64,000 nt of DNA from Hormiphora californensis (lineage: Eukaryota > Ctenophora > Tentaculata > Cydippida > Pleurobrachiidae). Position numbers and translations under genes: made by a program. Of this stretch, positions 21,238-31,299 are shown piece after piece (the first letter of the stretch is position 1; each line of letters opens with the position of its first letter). The stretch lies in the NCBI GenBank assembly GCA_020137815.1, contig CM035353.1:3074971-3138970 (forward strand). Reading direction: 5' to 3'. The notes under the pieces were generated by a model. The model did no database searches and was not told the DNA's origin. It was given only the letters and a program-made list of their open reading frames with translations.

Positions 21238-21806
21238 GTAAAATATTGTCCGACATTGCATGGTACCGGTGGTACTGTAGAGATTGAAAAGGTATTGTAG
21301 CAGGTACCGTACTGTGAACAGCAGTATAGAGGCGCTTTGAAGCCTGGATATAGATTTCAGAAAAGAGGACTACGATTGCTCTGAGGCAGACACGGGGTTT
21401 TAGTGGACGAAATTCAGGCACGTGTATTGCATATATATACCCACAGTATCGAAACAGTTGAAGTAAGTTTATTTGTTTATTAGTTTACTATTTGTTTAGT
21501 ATTAAACCTAGGTTTCGCACCCATGCCCTGACCGTCCTACAATCTAATAATTATAGATTTCTGATTCACTGCACGCCCCCCACACACAATGCAATACACT
21601 CTTTATAGTGTTAAATATTACTCTCCTAGGTTATGCATATTTGAGAATTGGGTGAGGGTAGGAGATAAGAAACTGAATACAGGAGGACCTATTGAGGTCG
21701 AGAAGGTGTTGGAAAAAGTACCATTTACCGAACCCAAGTACAGGGGATCCCTGAAACCGGGATATTCCTTTTTCGATAATAGAGTTACAGATTCTGCCAT
21801 TAAGGT
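21238..21806 (+). pseudogene. Two paralogous exon-like segments (GG-x-EVEKVL ... YRG-LKPGY), function unknown
   Basis: Segment 1 (about 21,238-21,395) reads GGTVEIEKVL, a stop, then QVPYC...YRGALKPGYRF. Segment 2 (about 21,655-21,806) reads GGPIEVEKVLEKVPF...YRGSLKPGYSF and runs to ATTAAG|GTACTA, which could be a splice donor. Conservation at the protein level despite DNA divergence suggests these once coded for protein. Segment 1 has an internal stop. I do not recognise the family. Neighbours are microsatellite and a fold-back element. Confidence 0.45.
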
Positions 21807-21870
21807 ACTATACATTCTCATTTCTCTCTTTATCTCTCTTTCAATCCCTCAATTTGCATCCCGCGAATAG

Positions 21871-22878
21871 TTATAGTCGGGGCGAATCTCTCACAAAAAG
21901 AAGTGGTTGACACACTATTTGGTGAAAAGCAAATCCCGGTTGTAACCCACCTATTTTGACCCGCTGAACACGATCCCGTCCATAGGTAAGCTCGCAAAAG
22001 TGAAGAAAATGCCCAAATCGGCCACGCCCTTTTACCTGTATTTTCAGCCTGTAGCCAAAAACATAAATCCTCTTAGAATAGGAGTAGAGACAAATCTGAG
22101 GGTACTAAAGTGATCAGCGCCCTCGCATTAGTGGGGGTAGGTGCTGGAATTAAGTCTCTATCTCATCTGGTTAATTAGATAATTGGATAATTAGGTTTGC
22201 GCATAACCGTTTTTTGGCTATATGGCTATAGCCACTTAGGAATGGTTTAGAGACTTTTCACTGGCGCCATTTTGTAGGCAATAGCCAAGTTATGGGGGGT
22301 CGACGTCGGACTTTTAAGCTATATCTCCAACCGTTTAGCCGTTATTGGGCTTAATCGATGCTCAAAATGAGCGAAAAACGGTAAAAAGCCCGATTTTGAG
22401 CATCGTTTAAGCCAAATAACGGCTAAACGGTTGGAGATATAGCTTAAAAGTCCGACGTCGACCCCCCATAACTTGGCTATTGCCTACAAAATGGCGCCAG
22501 TGAAAAGTCTCTAAACCATTCCTAAGTGGCTATAGCCATATAGCCAAAAAACTGTTATGCGCAAACCTAATTATCCAATTATCTAATTAACCAGATGAGA
22601 TAGACTTAATTCCAGCACCTACCCCCACTAATGCGAGGGCGCTGATCACTTTAGTGCACTCAGATTTGTCTCTACTCCTATTCTAAGAGGATTTATGTTT
22701 TTGGCTACAGGCTGAAAATACAGGTAAAAGGGCGTGGCCGATTTGGGCATTTTCTTCACTTTTGCGAGCTTACCTATGGACGGGATCGTGTTCAGCGGGT
22801 CAAAATAGGTGGGTTACAACCGGAATTTGCTTTTCACCAAATAGTGTGTCAAAAAGTTAAGATTCGCCCCGACTATTA
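21871..22878. mobile_element. 1.0 kb fold-back element with TTA flanks
   Basis: Arms begin TAGTCGGGGCGAATCT at 21,874 and end with its complement at 22,875. They are close complements over about 480 bp, with the centre near 22,375 (gagcgaaaaacggtaaaaag). TTA lies outside both ends, consistent with a 3-bp duplication as made by PIF/Harbinger-type transposases (inference). Arms differ at several bases, so it is older than the 16.6 kb fold-back. No transposase lies inside. Confidence 0.88.
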
Positions 22879-23182
22879 GGGGATTTTAGTATTATATTTA
22901 TATATTGCATGGTTTTACTATTTTGTTTGTTGGTATTATGATACTGCGAAGTGGAAAAAGAATTGGTATGTGGCAATATCTGGACCGTATTATGGAGGAA
23001 AGGGTCGAAGATTAACAACCCAAAATCACCTCCACACAAGCACCGTCCCTTGGTCACAAGAGAGACCAAGGCTAATGCGGGAGATTGCTCTCCTAAGGAG
23101 ACAGTTATGAGTTATCGAACATGCCTATTCTTGCAATCGTAATAATATTTACATAATATATTACAGCAAACTATTTTTTCAG

Positions 23183-23269
23183 GTCGAAGAATACAACGTG
23201 GTGCAGCCTGCACTGCAGTTGACCCTGACCAACCATGACCCTGACCAACCCCCCCCCCCAACAGCCTGA
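23183..23269 (+). pseudogene. Exon-like relic paralogous to exon 2 of the 69-residue gene at 33,443
   Basis: Sequence upstream (ataatattta...attacagcaaactattttttcag) matches the intron end at 33,557-33,593. The exon opens VEEYNVVQPALQ, parallel to LEEYEVAVAPQ there, then passes through Pro-rich codons to TGA near 23,267. The first exon was not found nearby. Confidence 0.5.
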
Positions 23270-23435
23270 GCCAACTTCAAGGCAAAAGAGGATCAGGAAG
23301 AAAAAAGCAAAGGCATCATCCGCATCAAACTCCAAAAAAAATTAAAAAAATTAAAAAAGGAATGCTTTCATGTGTAATAATTACACATAAAATTGTTTTA
23401 TTTGATAAAATTATTTTATTTGATACGAAACCAGA

Positions 23436-23760
23436 CCAGTCCACTAATACCTGACCGTGGAATGAAAGCGGCTGCAGCTGTCCCGAATGATCCGGTAACC
23501 CGACCACAGAATGGAAAGAGACTGCAGAGTATAAGCAGTGGGTTGAATTCCATGATGACCCGGCATATAACTGTGCGGTTGTGCTCAAGTTGGACTGTAT
23601 CAGCCACGTCGCAAAAAACTTCGCCTCCAAATTGGAGAAATTGGTAGTTGATGGTACTCGTATGGAGGATAATAAGAGTATGAATAGGGGACAACACAGG
23701 TTGGGTAAACAGGCCAGGCTGAAAATCTCAAAAAAATTTAGAAATGGATGATTCTGAACG
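23436..23760 (+). pseudogene. Mutator-like transposase fragment, copy A
   Basis: One frame gives EFHDDPAYNCAVVLKLDCI, SHVAKNFASKLEKLVVDGT and NRGQHRLGKQARL. These align with the transposase at 14,912-15,069 plus 13,500-13,594 (IKIDCVGHVSKNFASK then VERLVTDGT then NRGAYRLGKLARV). Stops surround it. Copy B lies at 25,118-25,450. Both share the non-coding lead ctgaccgtggaatgaaagcg, so they derive from one duplicated relic. Confidence 0.75.
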
Positions 23761-24015
23761 CCACCGCAAGAAAGAACTTTGGCAAGGATCATCATATCCG
23801 AAAATCGTTTTTTAGCCCTGATCGGGTACCGACGAAGGAAATGCTTAATATCCTCGATTAAGTCAAATTTGCACGTGCATTGTACAACTTCCTTCATTCT
23901 TCCTTCACTATATTACAGATTCAGTGACATTCGAGAATATCCAACTGTCCCGGATACACCTCAACAAGTTTGTTACCAGGTTACCGGAGGTGTGTTAAAA
24001 AGGTTTCTGTGTATT

Positions 24016-24140
24016 CAACATGCACCAGCTGACGCATCTCCTTGACTTGGTCAGAGATATGGGGCCTCTACCATACCTCTCCATGTTCCCACATGAGTCG
24101 TATAATGGTGTCCTGGTGAAATCATTTCGTGGTGACAATC
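24016..24140 (+). pseudogene. Transposase-associated fragment (DUF4218-like, CACTA/EnSpm type)
   Basis: From ATG 24,020 the frame reads MHQLTHLLDLVRDMGPLPYL and then SMFPHESYNGVL. This resembles the HxLxHLxxxVxxxGPLxxxSxFPFExxNG pattern found in DUF4218 domains of CACTA-type transposons in animals. It is short and isolated, so the call is tentative. Confidence 0.45.
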
Positions 24141-24172
24141 AAACATGTAGGATATATCCTACATGTTTGATT
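24137..24172. repeat. 36-bp perfect palindrome
   Basis: aatcaaacatgtaggata followed by its exact complement, with no loop. It lies right after the DUF4218-like frame. The flanking word gtgacaatca(a/c)ccatgta recurs near 24,352. Confidence 0.9.
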
Positions 24173-24199
24173 CTCACAGGCGTAATCATTAATAGGAAC

Positions 24200-25117
24200 T
24201 GAACCGTAGAATATGGACAGTTTAAATTTATAGCATAATTGGCGTCTGAGAACATTGCACGAATGGAGGAATAATTAATATAAATTGGTGAAGGTTACGA
24301 TGATAATGATTACATATGGAAGAGAGACCCTTACAATGTAAAATGATTGATAGTGACAATCAACCATGTACAATTCCCATATATATTGACGAAACAGTGC
24401 AAGCAAAGAAGATTGCCAGAAGTTGTTGCACTATGAACTCGAGTACCTCATAAAACCGTGGCTAAAAAAACAATTCCCAATGTTGTAATGAGATGTACAA
24501 TTCCCATATGAATATATATTCACGAAACAGTGCATAGGACATTAGATACTCAAAGTTGACCAAGACACACTCATTTCGTATGAGTATTTTCTGGTGCAAT
24601 TACAAAATACTACAAACTAGACAAAGACAACAATCTCCAAAATATGAGTATTTTCAAATTATTTCGTTGTATAAAAAGGGCCTGGCGGCTGGCGTCACAG
24701 TGACCAGGGTGGAATGTAATAAGTCCGAATTCAACACTCAGTCAACGACCGAATCAATATTCACTCCTTCACAGTTCACCTCACACAGTTCACCTCACAC
24801 TTCATGTCAGACTCAGACAACTTTGTAAGTAACATGTGCATTTGCAGGTGTCTCCTGTTCGTTGAAAACTCGTCATATTCTTTTCCAATTCCCTGTTAAC
24901 CTGACATCCCGACAAGGAGGAATCAAACTGCAGAGGATGGACAAAGAACCAAACACCAGCTTTGAGATGATAAGAAACGGAGCAGGACCATCAATCACTG
25001 GACTTCATAATACCGTTATCCAGAAGGACCAATTGCGCCAGACCCACCGGACTGCCCAGACGGAGTATGTAGTACTGGACTTCGGTATCGAGTAAGTGTA
25101 TAAAAACCCAACCTTCG
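24200..25117. other. Intergenic stretch with a short direct repeat
   Basis: No gene recognised. A repeated block (tgtacaattcccatat ... cgaaacagtgca) occurs at about 24,366-24,403 and 24,494-24,534. Short frames at 24,556-24,828 and 24,862-25,095 have no recognised domain; the second ends shortly before Mutator relic copy B. Confidence 0.5.
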
Positions 25118-25450
25118 CGATCCGAAACCAGTCCAGTCCACTAATACCTGACCGTGGAATGAAAGCGGCTGCAGCTGTCCCGAATGATCCGGTAACCCGA
25201 CCGCAGAATGGAAAGAGACTGCAGAGTAATAGAGTATATTATAAGCAGTGGGTTCACGATGACCTGGCGTATAACTGTGCGGTTGTGCTAAAGTTGGACT
25301 GTATAAGCAACGTCGCAAAAAACTTCGTCTCCAAATTGAAGAAATTGGTAGTTGATGGTACTCGTATGGAGGATAATAAGAGTATGAATAGGGGACAACA
25401 CAGGTTGGGCAAACAGGCCAGGCTGATAATTTAAAAATGGATGATTCTGA
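25118..25450 (+). pseudogene. Mutator-like transposase fragment, copy B
   Basis: Near-duplicate of copy A at 23,436: the frame gives AYNCAVVLKLDCI, SNVAKNFVSKLKKLVVDGT and NRGQHRLGKQARL before a stop. The same lead sequence (ctgaccgtggaatgaaagcg) precedes both. It differs by an insertion of about 10 bp near 25,230 and scattered substitutions. Confidence 0.75.
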
Positions 25451-26667
25451 ACACTGGATGAGTCTTGGAGTAGCGTTTTGGATCGAGAGACGTGTTCGAG
25501 TGCTGGCGGAACAAAAACATTTTAAAGGTATTGTACATTGACATTGTACATCCTAAAAATGAAGGTAATTATATTTTAATGATGTTAATATAAAACCTAC
25601 AGAAAGGAAGTTGAAATATAATGGCAGTAACTCGGACACACGCTGGAACAACAAGTCAAGGCAGCTGGCCCATCTCATTCAAAACAGGGATGCTTACCTG
25701 ACACTAGAGAATATAATATGATGACCAATTAAGAGTAATTAAGAGTAAATTAGAGTATTTATACAGATGTAGATGTACATTATATTATGAATCCAGAAAG
25801 GTGGCAAGATCCGGTTGTGGATGGGTGATATACCAGGGCAGGAACCCCGATTTACCGGGAGGATAACCTTCCCCTGAACTAGGAAATTAACAGTATTTTA
25901 CCCGATACAACGCGTTTCAGCTGGCACTTGCACGGGAAACCCCCAAAAAAGAGACGACATGCGCCCTACGGCCGCCCTCGTACGCCTGGCCGCCACTCCG
26001 CCACCCCGGCAACCCGCACCCCGCACCCCGCACCCCAAACGTGGAACCCCCTCCGCCAGGAGTGACGGCACCACCTCCTCCTCCTCCCATCCCACGCCAG
26101 GGGTTCACAATTGTGAATGAATTAATGAGGAGATGATAAAGTCCATATTTATTCAACTGTTCACCCCTCAACTCGTGGGTAAAGTGACACTAGAGAATAT
26201 AAGTATGATGAATAATTAAGAGTAACTAAGTATTTATAGATACATTATATTATGAATCCAGAAATGTGGCAAGATCCGGATGTGGATGGGTGATATACCA
26301 GGGCCGGAACTCCGATTTACCGGGAGGATAACCTCGAACTAGGAAATTAACAGTATTTTACCCGATAGAACGCGTTTCAGCTTGCACCTGCACGGGAAGC
26401 CACCAAAAAAGAGACGACATGCGCCCTACGGCCGCCCTCGTACGCCTGGCCGCCACTCCGCCACCCCGGCAACCCGCACCCCGCACCCCAAACGTGGAAC
26501 CCCCTCCGCCAGGAGTGACGCCACCACCTCCTCCACCTCCTCTCCCACGCCAGGGGTATACCATTGAGAATGAACTCATGAGGAGAGGATAAAGTCTATA
26601 TTTATTCAACTGTTCACCCCTCAACTCGTGGGAAAAGTGACACTAGAGAATATAATATGATGAGTAA

Positions 26668-27145
26668 TTAAAGTGAGAGTGGACCGAACCAGAATTGGAC
26701 AAGTTTGTTGTAGGTAGTAAAGATTAGCTTTCTGAGCATTTTGCGTTTTTGCCGCTCAAAATCGACCCACCCATCACTGAGATATTTTTGTTATGTTGGG
26801 AGAACTCCTGTTTAATCAGTATGTATAAAACAGAATAAAAACAATCGTAGTGTTTTACTAACACATTCTGAATATAAGCAGTGAGGTTGACATGTCCATG
26901 CACAGAAGCAGGGCACATGGAACCCAGCATATTGAAAATTTAAAGAATGTGTTAGTAAAACACAAGGATTGTTTCTATCCTGTTTGATAAATATTGATCC
27001 AGCAGGAATTCTCCCAACATAACAAAAATATCTCAGTGATGGCTGGGTCGATTTTGAGCGGCAAAAACGCAAAATGCTCAGAAAGCTAATCTCTACTACC
27101 TACAAAAAACTTGTCTAATTCTAATCCGGTCCACTCTCACTTTAA
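26668..27145. mobile_element. 470-bp TTAA-flanked fold-back MITE (piggyBac-like target)
   Basis: The element 26,672-27,141 begins AGTGAGAGTGGACCG and ends with the complement. TTAA flanks it at 26,668-26,671 and 27,142-27,145. The arms are inverted over most of their length (for example ctgagcattttgcgtttttg against its complement). The neighbouring tandem unit at 26,205-26,230 has the empty site (ataattaagagtaactaag), proving the insertion and the TTAA duplication. TTAA targeting is the piggyBac hallmark. Confidence 0.93.
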
Positions 27146-27239
27146 GAGTAACTAAGTATTTATAGATACATTATATTATGAATCCAGAAATGTGGCAAGA
27201 TCCGGATGTGGATGGGTAATATACCAGGGCCGGAACCCC

Positions 27240-27578
27240 GACCCCCATAAAAAAGTCGCTTGGCAAATTCCCTCGTCGCTCGGCAATTGGTTCGGCAACA
27301 ACAGGTGGTTTGCCGAGCCAGTCGCTCGGCTAATCAAGGAAGTCTCCGTGATTTCACCGCGTTCTTACAGAAAAAGCACATTTTTTCAGCACTTTGTATT
27401 TTTCAGCAGGAGATTTTGAAAAAAAGTGCTGAAAAAATGTACTTTTTCTGTAAGAACGCGGTGAAAACACGGCGACTTCCTTGATTAGCCGAGCGACTGG
27501 CTCGGCAAACCACCTGTTGTTGCCGAACCAATTGCCGAGCGACGAGGGAATTTGCCAAGCGACTTTTTTATGGGGGGA
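27240..27578. mobile_element. 335-bp fold-back MITE with CCCCCATAAAAAAGTCGC ends
   Basis: Arms start CCCCCATAAAAAAGTCGC at 27,242 and end with the complement at 27,576, each about 150 bp, around a short centre. The sister tandem units read ccccgatttaccggg without it, which gives the empty site. GA lies on both sides, so the apparent duplication is only 2 bp or the ends are mis-phased. Both arms encode short mirror frames that I do not consider genes. Confidence 0.88.
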
Positions 27579-27949
27579 TTTACCGGGAGGATAACCTTCC
27601 CCCGAACTAGGAAATTAACAGTATTTTACCCGATACAACGCGTTTCAGCTGGCACCTGCACGGGAAACCCCCAAAGAAGAAGAGACGATATGCACCCTAC
27701 CGCCCTCATACACCCGGCCGCCACTCCGCACCCCGGATGTGGAACCCCCTCCGCCAGAAGTAACTGGCTCTCCTCCTCCTCCTCCCCGTACCCCACGCCA
27801 GGTATTCACTATTGTTAATGAACTAATAAGGAGAAGGTAGTGTTATGTAGTGTGACGGGGGTGAAGGGTCACACGTTTAGCCCCGTGGCGAAATCCACAC
27901 GGGGAGACATCACCACAGGGCAACGATAGGAGGCGAGAGCAATGTACTG

Positions 27950-28640
27950 CTGAGGACATCATAAACTTATGATCAACAGAGGGTTCAGGGTTAACATATA
28001 TGATTATGTAACCATCTACACAGACAGCCAGACCGTGATCAAACAACTCGTGTCCAAACCATACAGGAGCCACACAGTGCTGAAGCTAGCCACCACATTG
28101 GACAAGCTCGCGGAATGGACCCCAGTTACCATCACCTACTGCCAGGCCCATGTAGGAATAAAAGGGAACGAAAGGGCTGACTCTCTTGTGAAGGCAGCTG
28201 CATTTATAATGGAAGCCATGGAAGATACCGACCACAGGCCTGCAGTCTCACGTAAAACGATCAGCAAATGATCTAAGTAAAAAAGTTTTCAGGGAGGGGC
28301 TTGATTTTATTAGGAGCCGTCTAAAAACAACAAATATACTGATGTGAGAAATCACTGCCCCGATAAAAACCACCGAAGAGGAGCTAAAGAAGATGGGCCA
28401 CGGAATCCTAAAGAGAGTCAAGAATTTTATTCTCAAATAGGGGAGAGCTCAGAGAGTCCATGCACACGAGGGGATTGGCACAGAGCCCCACCTGCAGGTT
28501 CTGTGAGTTAGAAGAGGAGGACAATGTACACATCCTCTGCTGTTGTCCCTGTCTAGCCCGGACCAGATTACAGGAGCTAGGAGAGTACTTCATTCACCCA
28601 ACTTCAGTCAGACACTTGACACTGAGGAACATAGACATGT
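27950..28640 (+). pseudogene. LINE 3' end: RNase H domain and CCHC tail (I-group LINE)
   Basis: The frame 27,969-28,271 gives YTDSQTVIKQL and ITYCQAHVGIKGNERADSL, the catalytic blocks of retrotransposon RNase H. After a frame change, 28,460-28,642 gives CRFCELEEEDNVHILCCCPC and LARTRLQELGEYF, the cysteine-histidine tail that follows RNase H in I, R1 and Jockey-group LINEs. The LINE at 56,414 loses its sequence exactly at the start of RNase H, so this fragment may represent the missing part of the same family, although that was not tested. Confidence 0.8.
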
Positions 28641-28649
28641 GAAAAAATC

Positions 28650-29009
28650 AGCAAACATGAACTACCGGTCCGGTAAAAATAAACATCAAACACAATTTTA
28701 TGGGAATTTACTTTTTTTTTGTATGGGAATTTACCCTTTGTAGCTTAATTTCGGTTAATTAGCACCCTAGGAACGGTTTAAGCAGGATTTGACACCACTC
28801 TTATTCATGAAGACACACTTCCTAAGCTACGAGAAACAGAGCTTGTTCGGTTTGTGAGAGGCTTTTTCCACACTCTGAGATAGTAAGATGGATCGATCAT
28901 GTTAGACGAAAAGCTGAATTAGACAGAACACTTCAAAAGTTATGAAAGAGGCCGCGGATAAGGAGACTCAAACAGATTTAGATTAGATTTTGATTAGATT
29001 TATCTTAAA
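28650..29009. other. Intergenic stretch, nothing recognised
   Basis: Contains only a short direct repeat (tatgggaatttac, twice near 28,700-28,735). No gene was recognised. Confidence 0.5.
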
Positions 29010-29770
29010 TAGCTAATTCATACGTACACATGGTGTATAATAGATAATTAGATAATAATTGTTACACAAATTGTATTCCAGGAGGCGGGAAAGCTGCATT
29101 TTAGCACACACTCATTATACCAACAGGTGCGCTCTACGTAAACGTTCCTCGAGGGGATTAGTGCCACCAATTTCTGCCACCGTAACTAATTAAGCAAGTT
29201 TGTTAGTACAAAGGGGTCTGCTGCAGTACTACGGGGATGCCAAACAATTAAAACAGAGACCAAGAAAATTGGAAACGCCAAGCTTCCCCAGCAGAAGGAA
29301 TGTTATTCTGTTTTCACTGTCTCTGTTTTGGACCGGAAAAGGGTGGAATTGCAGAACGGGCTCAGAAATATAACCATTAATGGTAAGAACCCAAAAGATC
29401 AGCTGAAAAAGATGAAGGAATGTTGCAATGTGACAATACCTAATTGAAGGTTGAGGCTTGAAACTGACAAAAAAGACAAAGGTCATTGATCAAAACGGAG
29501 TGATTGCCCGTTCTGCAAAAAATGCATACTCAATCAACATGAGAGGCACCTGTAAAGGTGCCCGAATTCATTAATTCATTGTATTTAATCAATTAGCTAA
29601 TTCATAAGTATACATAGTGTACACAAATTGTACTCCAGGAGGCGGGAAAGCTGCATTTTAGCGCGCGCTCATTACCAACAGGTGCAGCTTGTCATTTGGT
29701 TCATTTCTCCGCGCCCTACGTAAACGTTCCCCAAGGGGATTTTAGTGACCAATTTCTGCCACCATAACTA
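29010..29770. repeat. Pair of dispersed repeats flanking an unrecognised frame
   Basis: A block with ccaggaggcgggaaagctgc and cctacgtaaacgttcc and atttctgccacc occurs at about 29,010-29,190 and again at 29,583-29,770. The second copy has about 25 extra bases. Between them, 29,230-29,440 has an open stretch (FTVSVLDRKRVELQNGLRNI) without a recognised domain. The pair may be ends of one element, or two copies of a SINE-like repeat. Confidence 0.6.
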
Positions 29771-30059
29771 ATGCAGAACACACTGCACGTCAGTGGTAAT
29801 TTCAAAGTGGACATCACCACTAGCCGAATGTGGTGCAGTGAGAGCAGGGGCGGCAAAGCTCAATCTAATAGATTCTCTCTAGTCAGCAAAGTTTCCAGCT
29901 GGACACGAAAAGATCTACGCTTTATCAAGTTTATCAAGGATCTGAACCCATTACCCAATAGTCTACCAATTAAAAACTATGGGGGGAAGACAAGTATCTA
30001 ACAAGTATCTAACCTTAATTCGGAAACACTGAATTCTACGCTACGAGAACAGATCCCAA

Positions 30060-30300
30060 AATTCCATTTGGGACCTTCCCCAACAATCTACCGGCAAGAA
30101 CAGAAGAACCGCAACTTCACGTCAACACTGCAGATCTCTACCAAACTGGCAACCGAGAAGCCCTGTCAACCTTGGTTCGATGAGGAACTGCAGAACCAGT
30201 GGAATAGGAGTAAAGAGCTCGAAACTATTTATCGAGGCATGTCAATGTACGCCAAGTGACGCCCGATAAAGTACGAAGTAGACGACCCTGAAAAGTAACA
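30060..30300 (+). pseudogene. Possible LINE fragment between endonuclease and RT
   Basis: The frame 30,068-30,259 includes KPCQPWFDEELQNQWNRSKE, resembling the PWFxxEL...R segment that joins endonuclease to RT in LINE ORF2 (compare KPWFTKELREQRSKS in the LINE at 56,414). No catalytic motif is present, so the call rests on this short likeness. Confidence 0.4.
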
Positions 30301-30529
30301 GTGACTACGAACAACAGCCACGATGACAATGTCCCCGATCGATGACGAGGATCAACCACCCAACACACAAGTACCTAAAAAGTCCCACTAAGAAAATTGC
30401 TGAAACTAATTATTATTTATTGTGTAAAATATCAAAACTAATTTCAAAATGACAAAATAGTAATACTTGTAATACTTGTAAATCTGATATTTTAAATTCC
30501 ACTCCAGGGGCAAAATATGGATAGGGGAG

Positions 30530-30870
30530 TGTGGAAGCCGGCTGCAAAGACGTCCGTATTGAGCCGCAGCTCCTACCAATAACTGGTGAAACATTCCAAT
30601 TCAAATCTACTATCACTGTTAACAGTGCCCGTTTGGATGTTTTTGCCCGGAATGTGTGAAGTGACCTCGATAAGGTATTCACTGACATCCGAATCTTCAA
30701 TTGCCTGGCACCTACTAACATTTCTCAGCCACTCAAAAACACCATCAAGCGGCATGAGCGAGAAAAAGTACTTCATTATGGTGCACGAGTAGTTGAGGCG
30801 GAGAAAGCAACCTTCACTCCACTAGTTTTCTCAACAATTGGGGTTATAGGTCCAAGTGACTAATGACTAA
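30530..30870 (+). pseudogene. Retroelement-associated conserved C-terminal domain (xDVRxFNP...FTPLVF), relic 1
   Basis: One frame, crossing a stop, reads EPQLLPITGETF, ARLDVFARNV, FTDIRIFNCLAPTN, HEREKVLHYGARVVEAEKAT, then FTPLVFSTIG. I recognise this order from a domain that recurs in uncharacterised, retroelement-linked proteins of cnidarians and molluscs. A relic of the next part of the same domain lies on the minus strand at 42,612-42,911. The asp-rich DIRIFN core hints at a nuclease fold, but that is inference. Confidence 0.55.
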
Positions 30871-31078
30871 AGGACACTGTCATGAATCTTAATGATTTGA
30901 CTGATCTGATAAGTAAAGGAGGCGGTGTCATCGGTGGTAGTGGCGGCCACAACAGAACCAGAGATAACACATCCAGCAAAGAAGAGACAGATCAGACGGG
31001 GTGACGGATGAAACACCATGGAAGTTATAATCGTCCAGATGGTCCTGCATTTCACGGTACGATAATTGTAAGATATAT

Positions 31079-31290
31079 GTTTTGAGTGCCAAAGCATCAG
31101 GCAATACTCTACGCGACTACTACTGTTACAGAAGTTTCGGCATCTAGACTGAAAGTTATAATCAAGGAGCCAAGAGCAAATGATATGAAATAGCCAGAAT
31201 CGGACTGCATCGAGAACAAACGCGATTAAATGGAACAGCCGGACCCACGGGTATCTGGTAACAGACATCCGTCCCTTCTTCACACAACCT
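31079..31290. repeat. Dispersed repeat, copy 1 (partner 33,049-33,245)
   Basis: Both copies share a run ending with attaaatggaac, gggtatctggtaacagacat and ccgtcccttSt, with moderate divergence upstream (aaatgatatgaa). Copy 2 is followed by a phrase (ataaaagcgtaattgttgta) that also occurs near 31,985 and 32,400. Antisense open frames here are repeat translations. Confidence 0.65.
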
Positions 31291-31299
31291 ACCATGCCC

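Larger units (their letters stand above)
25695..27840 (+). repeat. Three tandem copies of a ~0.45-0.5 kb unit, the third carrying two MITE insertions
   Basis: Units begin near 25,695, 26,189 and 26,638 with gacactagagaatata and share ccagaaa(g/t)gtggcaagatccgg, ggataacct, cccgata(c/g)aacgcgtttcag and a Pro/Ala/Arg-coding GC-rich block ending in ...ccacgccagg. The third unit is interrupted at 26,672-27,141 and 27,242-27,576. Short open frames cross the GC-rich block in each copy but differ, so coding status is unknown. The units end with ttattcaactgttcacccc, a phrase also found in the inverted repeat at 43,451-43,594. Confidence 0.85.
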
